The notes below the pieces were generated by a model. The model searched no databases and was not told the DNA's origin. It saw only the letters and a list, made by a program, of their open reading frames with translations. DNA of 64,000 bases from M55B112 sp040903745 (lineage in GTDB: Bacteria > Bacteroidota > Bacteroidia > Bacteroidales > GCA-2748055), in NCBI GenBank assembly GCA_040903745.1, contig JBBDUV010000100.1, forward strand, positions 1 to 64,000. The letters are read 5' to 3'. Position 1 is the first letter of the stretch, and every line of letters starts with the position of its first letter. This document shows positions 61,646 through 64,000 of the stretch, piece after piece. Both the position numbers and the translations under genes were made by a program.

Positions 61646-63205
61646 GTGAGCAGTGAATTGATCATTAAAGCCTCGGAAAAAGAGGTTTCAATTGCTCTGC
61701 TGGAAGATAAAAGACTTGTTGAGCTAAACCGCTCAAAACCAGAACAAAAATTCTCGGTTGGCGATATCTATCTTGCCAGGGTTAAAAAGGTGATGCCAAG
61801 TTTAAATGCCGCATTTATTAATGTTGGTTATGAAAAGGATGCGTTTTTGCATTACCTCGACCTCGGACCCCAATTCAATACCCTTGGAAAATATGTGACG
61901 CAGTCGCTTGGTAGAAAAGGGCGTACGCTTGCTGTATCCAAATTTCGGCGGGAGAAGGACATCAATAAACACGGTAAGATCAACGAGGTATTGAAGTCGG
62001 GACAACATGTGATTGTTCAGGTGGCCAAGGAGCCTATCTCCACGAAAGGGCCGCGGCTGACTTCAGAGATATCCATTGCAGGGAGGAATTTGGTATTGAT
62101 GCCATTTTCAGATAAGGTTTCCATTTCATCCAAGATCGAGACACAGGAGGAGCGTGACAGGCTCAGGAACCTGATAACCAGTATTCGTCCGAAGAATTAT
62201 GGGGTGATCGTGCGCACCGTGGCGGAAAAGACCAGGGTGGCAGAGTTGGATGCGGAGCTGCGCGGACTGGTGGAGAAATTTGAAAGTGCTTTTGAGAGTA
62301 TCAATATTCGCAATCTGCCCCAGCTGGTACAGGAGGAGCAAAGTCGGGCGATCTCTGTGATCAGGGACCACCTGAATGGGAATTTTGAGAATATATTCAT
62401 CGATCACAATGAAGTATACCAGGAGGTAAAACAATATATCGGCGATGTGGCGCCGGAGAAGGAGAAGATCGTTAAGTTGTATAAGGGAGGCCAGTCGATT
62501 TTTGAGAAATTCGAAATCGAACGGCAGATCAAAGCTACATTCGGTAATACAGTTTCTTTTAAGCAGGGTGCTTACCTGATCATAGAACACACCGAGGCGC
62601 TGCATGTTATTGATGTGAACAGCGGTAACAGGGCCAAGTCGGGACTCGACCAGGAGGCCAACGCTACTGAGGTGAACCTGGCCGCAGCCGATGAGATTGC
62701 ACGTCAGCTAAGGCTGCGCGATATGGGTGGTATCATCGTGGTCGACTTTATTGATATGCACAGGGCCGAGAACAAACAGAAGTTGTTTAATCACATGAAG
62801 GATGTAATGGCACGCGATAGGACCAAGCACAACATCCTTCCCCTAAGCAAGTTCGGCATTATGCAGATTACCCGTCAGCGTGTCAGGCCCGAGATGCATG
62901 TGGATACTGCGGAGACCTGTCCCACCTGCACCGGAACCGGTAAGATCCAGCCGGCAATACTGCTGGAGGACAACCTCAAGGTGGAACTGGAGAACCTGAT
63001 TAGATCCAATGGACTTAAGAGGGTTACCCTACAGGTACATCCATTCTTTGCCGCCTACCTGGAGAAGGGATTCAAGTCGATCATCAAAAAATGGCGACGC
63101 GAGATGAGGTGCAAAATCAACCTGATGGGGCTCGACTCCTGCACCTACCTGGAGTATGTGATTCTCGATGAAAATGGCGAGGAGCTGTTCCGACGCACCA
63201 AGTAA
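61646..63205 (+). CDS. rng: Ribonuclease E/G family endoribonuclease (RNase G type)
   Basis: 519 residues starting at GTG (SSELIIKASEKEVSIALLED). An S1 RNA-binding insert (about 36-125; GDIYLARVKKVMPSLNAAFI) precedes the catalytic core with metal-binding Asp323 (HVIDVNSGNR) and Asp367 (VVDFIDMHR). The zinc-link cysteines are Cys425 and Cys428 (TCPTCTGTG), and the small domain ends the protein without an RNase E-type scaffold tail. It processes rRNA and starts mRNA decay. Length and domain order are normal for Bacteroidota RNase G. Confidence 0.95.
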   Translation: MSSELIIKASEKEVSIALLEDKRLVELNRSKPEQKFSVGDIYLARVKKVMPSLNAAFINVGYEKDAFLHYLDLGPQFNTLGKYVTQSLGRKGRTLAVSKFRREKDINKHGKINEVLKSGQHVIVQVAKEPISTKGPRLTSEISIAGRNLVLMPFSDKVSISSKIETQEERDRLRNLITSIRPKNYGVIVRTVAEKTRVAELDAELRGLVEKFESAFESINIRNLPQLVQEEQSRAISVIRDHLNGNFENIFIDHNEVYQEVKQYIGDVAPEKEKIVKLYKGGQSIFEKFEIERQIKATFGNTVSFKQGAYLIIEHTEALHVIDVNSGNRAKSGLDQEANATEVNLAAADEIARQLRLRDMGGIIVVDFIDMHRAENKQKLFNHMKDVMARDRTKHNILPLSKFGIMQITRQRVRPEMHVDTAETCPTCTGTGKIQPAILLEDNLKVELENLIRSNGLKRVTLQVHPFFAAYLEKGFKSIIKKWRREMRCKINLMGLDSCTYLEYVILDENGEELFRRTK

Positions 63206-63772
63206 GATTTTTGGCGCATGCGTACCAAACCATTTTACGGTACCTCTTCCATTTGCCTCGCATTAAGCCATATTACATCGAACGAATTGAAGGCAGATGC
63301 TGGGTTTCGTCTTCCTAAACGTTTCCGTTCGGTTCATTGTATGTATCAATCCATAAAGTCCAATAGCCACATTATGTGTGCAGAACTGTAGGCAAACTGT
63401 CTCACTGCAAATACGCAGTACGGATTAAATTCGGGACCTGTCAGCTCACTGAACAATTGTCTGTTTTTGCGGTTTTATGCAGGAAATCCTGTTTATTTTC
63501 ATTTACTGTTGTAATTTTGGAGGCAATTCTGCGACAAATAGTTCATGAATGGATATAATGAGAATGAATACATTGTAAACATACAGTTTGCAGCATCTGT
63601 GAGATGAACCCCTCATCATTGGGAATAGATATATATAGTTTTGTATACCTGACACATATGATCGACGCAAAGGGTATTGATGCCTCATCATTGGGAATAG
63701 ATATTTATAGTATTGTATATCATATATTTAAATAAATAATTTATACAGATAACCCCATAAAATTATATAATT
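63206..63772. other. Intergenic region with two copies of a dispersed motif
   Basis: 567 bases without a supported gene. CCTCATCATTGGGAATAGAT occurs at about 63610-63629 and again at about 63683-63702. Each is followed by a similar AT-rich stretch (ATATATAGTTTTGTATACC and ATTTATAGTATTGTATATC), giving a direct repeat of roughly 40 bp spaced by 73 bp. The inverted form of the core is found at 44512 and 53364. No terminator is clear after the RNase G gene. Confidence 0.6.
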
Positions 63773-64000
63773 GTGAAAAAGAGTCTGATTTTTCTCTCCG
63801 CCATTATTTTTTCCATGGTTACCTGGGCGCAACCAATCGATCCTGTTTCCTGGAATTTTTCTACTGTGCAGACGGGCGCCCAAACCTTTGAGTTGGTCTT
63901 TGAAGCGAAGATCGATCCTCCGTGGCACCTCTATTCAGCCTATGTGCCGGAAAACGGCCCGATCCCCACCCGGCCCCATTTTGAAGAGATGGAGGGCTTC
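63773..64000 (+). CDS. DsbD-like thiol:disulfide interchange protein, N-terminal part (3' end outside window)
   Basis: GTG 63773 opens a frame that runs off the right edge after 76 residues. A signal peptide (KKSLIFLSAIIFSMVTWAQ) is followed by VSWNFSTVQTGAQTFELVFE and IDPPWHLYSAYVPENGPIPT, which match the N-terminal domain of DsbD-type proteins in Bacteroidota. Full-length members pass electrons from the cytoplasm to periplasmic thiols. The catalytic cysteines and membrane domain lie outside the window. Start is chosen as the first codon before the signal peptide. Confidence 0.8.
   Translation, partial: MKKSLIFLSAIIFSMVTWAQPIDPVSWNFSTVQTGAQTFELVFEAKIDPPWHLYSAYVPENGPIPTRPHFEEMEGF

Overview
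The window comes from a Bacteroidota chromosome, probably a Bacteroidales/Marinilabiliales-type organism (order not fixed by what I can see). Four things point there: a giant adhesin with a gliding-motility type C-terminal domain plus a PorP/SprF partner (type IX secretion); the linked order mutY-ssb-gldE-gldD beside an HU gene and an RNase E/G gene; -7 promoter boxes of the form TAnnTTTG; and a peptidase with a C-terminal type IX sorting domain. Core genes look moderately GC-rich. Several accessory genes between 12 and 26 kb are visibly AT-richer. Two runs of 100 N (17057-17156 and 41542-41641) mark assembly gaps, both inside repeats.

Layout. 1-11604: 3' part of a giant Ig/PKD-repeat surface protein. 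11.6-26.7 kb: an accessory island in which small modules are separated by clusters of a hairpin-forming intergenic repeat (monomer about 53 bp). The modules are two PIN-toxin pairs, a GNAT-like toxin with an XRE antitoxin, higA beside a deleted higB, an IS200-like transposase, an AAA/DUF4143 ATPase, a lone XRE regulator, HipA with an XRE partner, a lone antitoxin, and also the adhesin's probable PorP/SprF partner and a hybrid histidine kinase. 26.7-42 kb: OmpH-like chaperone, a swollen GT2 glycosyltransferase, PruA, FtsB/DivIC, a second hybrid kinase, Lnt, a ParDE pair, an OlsF-type aminolipid synthase and a dipeptidase lipoprotein behind a 75-bp minisatellite. 42-56 kb: patatin lipase, OmpA-family protein, superoxide dismutase, His-rich cupin lipoprotein, tricorn-like protease, YchF, secreted M14 peptidase and a PafA-like pseudophosphatase. 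55.4-61 kb: the minus-strand block mutY-ssb-gldE-gldD-sfp-GGGPS. 61-64 kb: HU, an easily missed 30-codon ribosomal protein gene, RNase G and the start of a DsbD-like gene.

Two patterns stand out. First, a family of covarying hairpin repeats (roughly sixty hairpins in 13 intergenic clusters, none inside a confident gene) delimits nearly every toxin-antitoxin module and separates the adhesin from PorP/SprF. Second, several normally compact proteins carry long in-frame low-complexity insertions: YchF, MutY (inside its Fe-S cysteine motif), a GT2 glycosyltransferase, a tricorn-like protease and the SSB linker. A PafA-type phosphatase that has lost most of its zinc ligands and a higB toxin with an out-of-frame internal deletion are further clear oddities.
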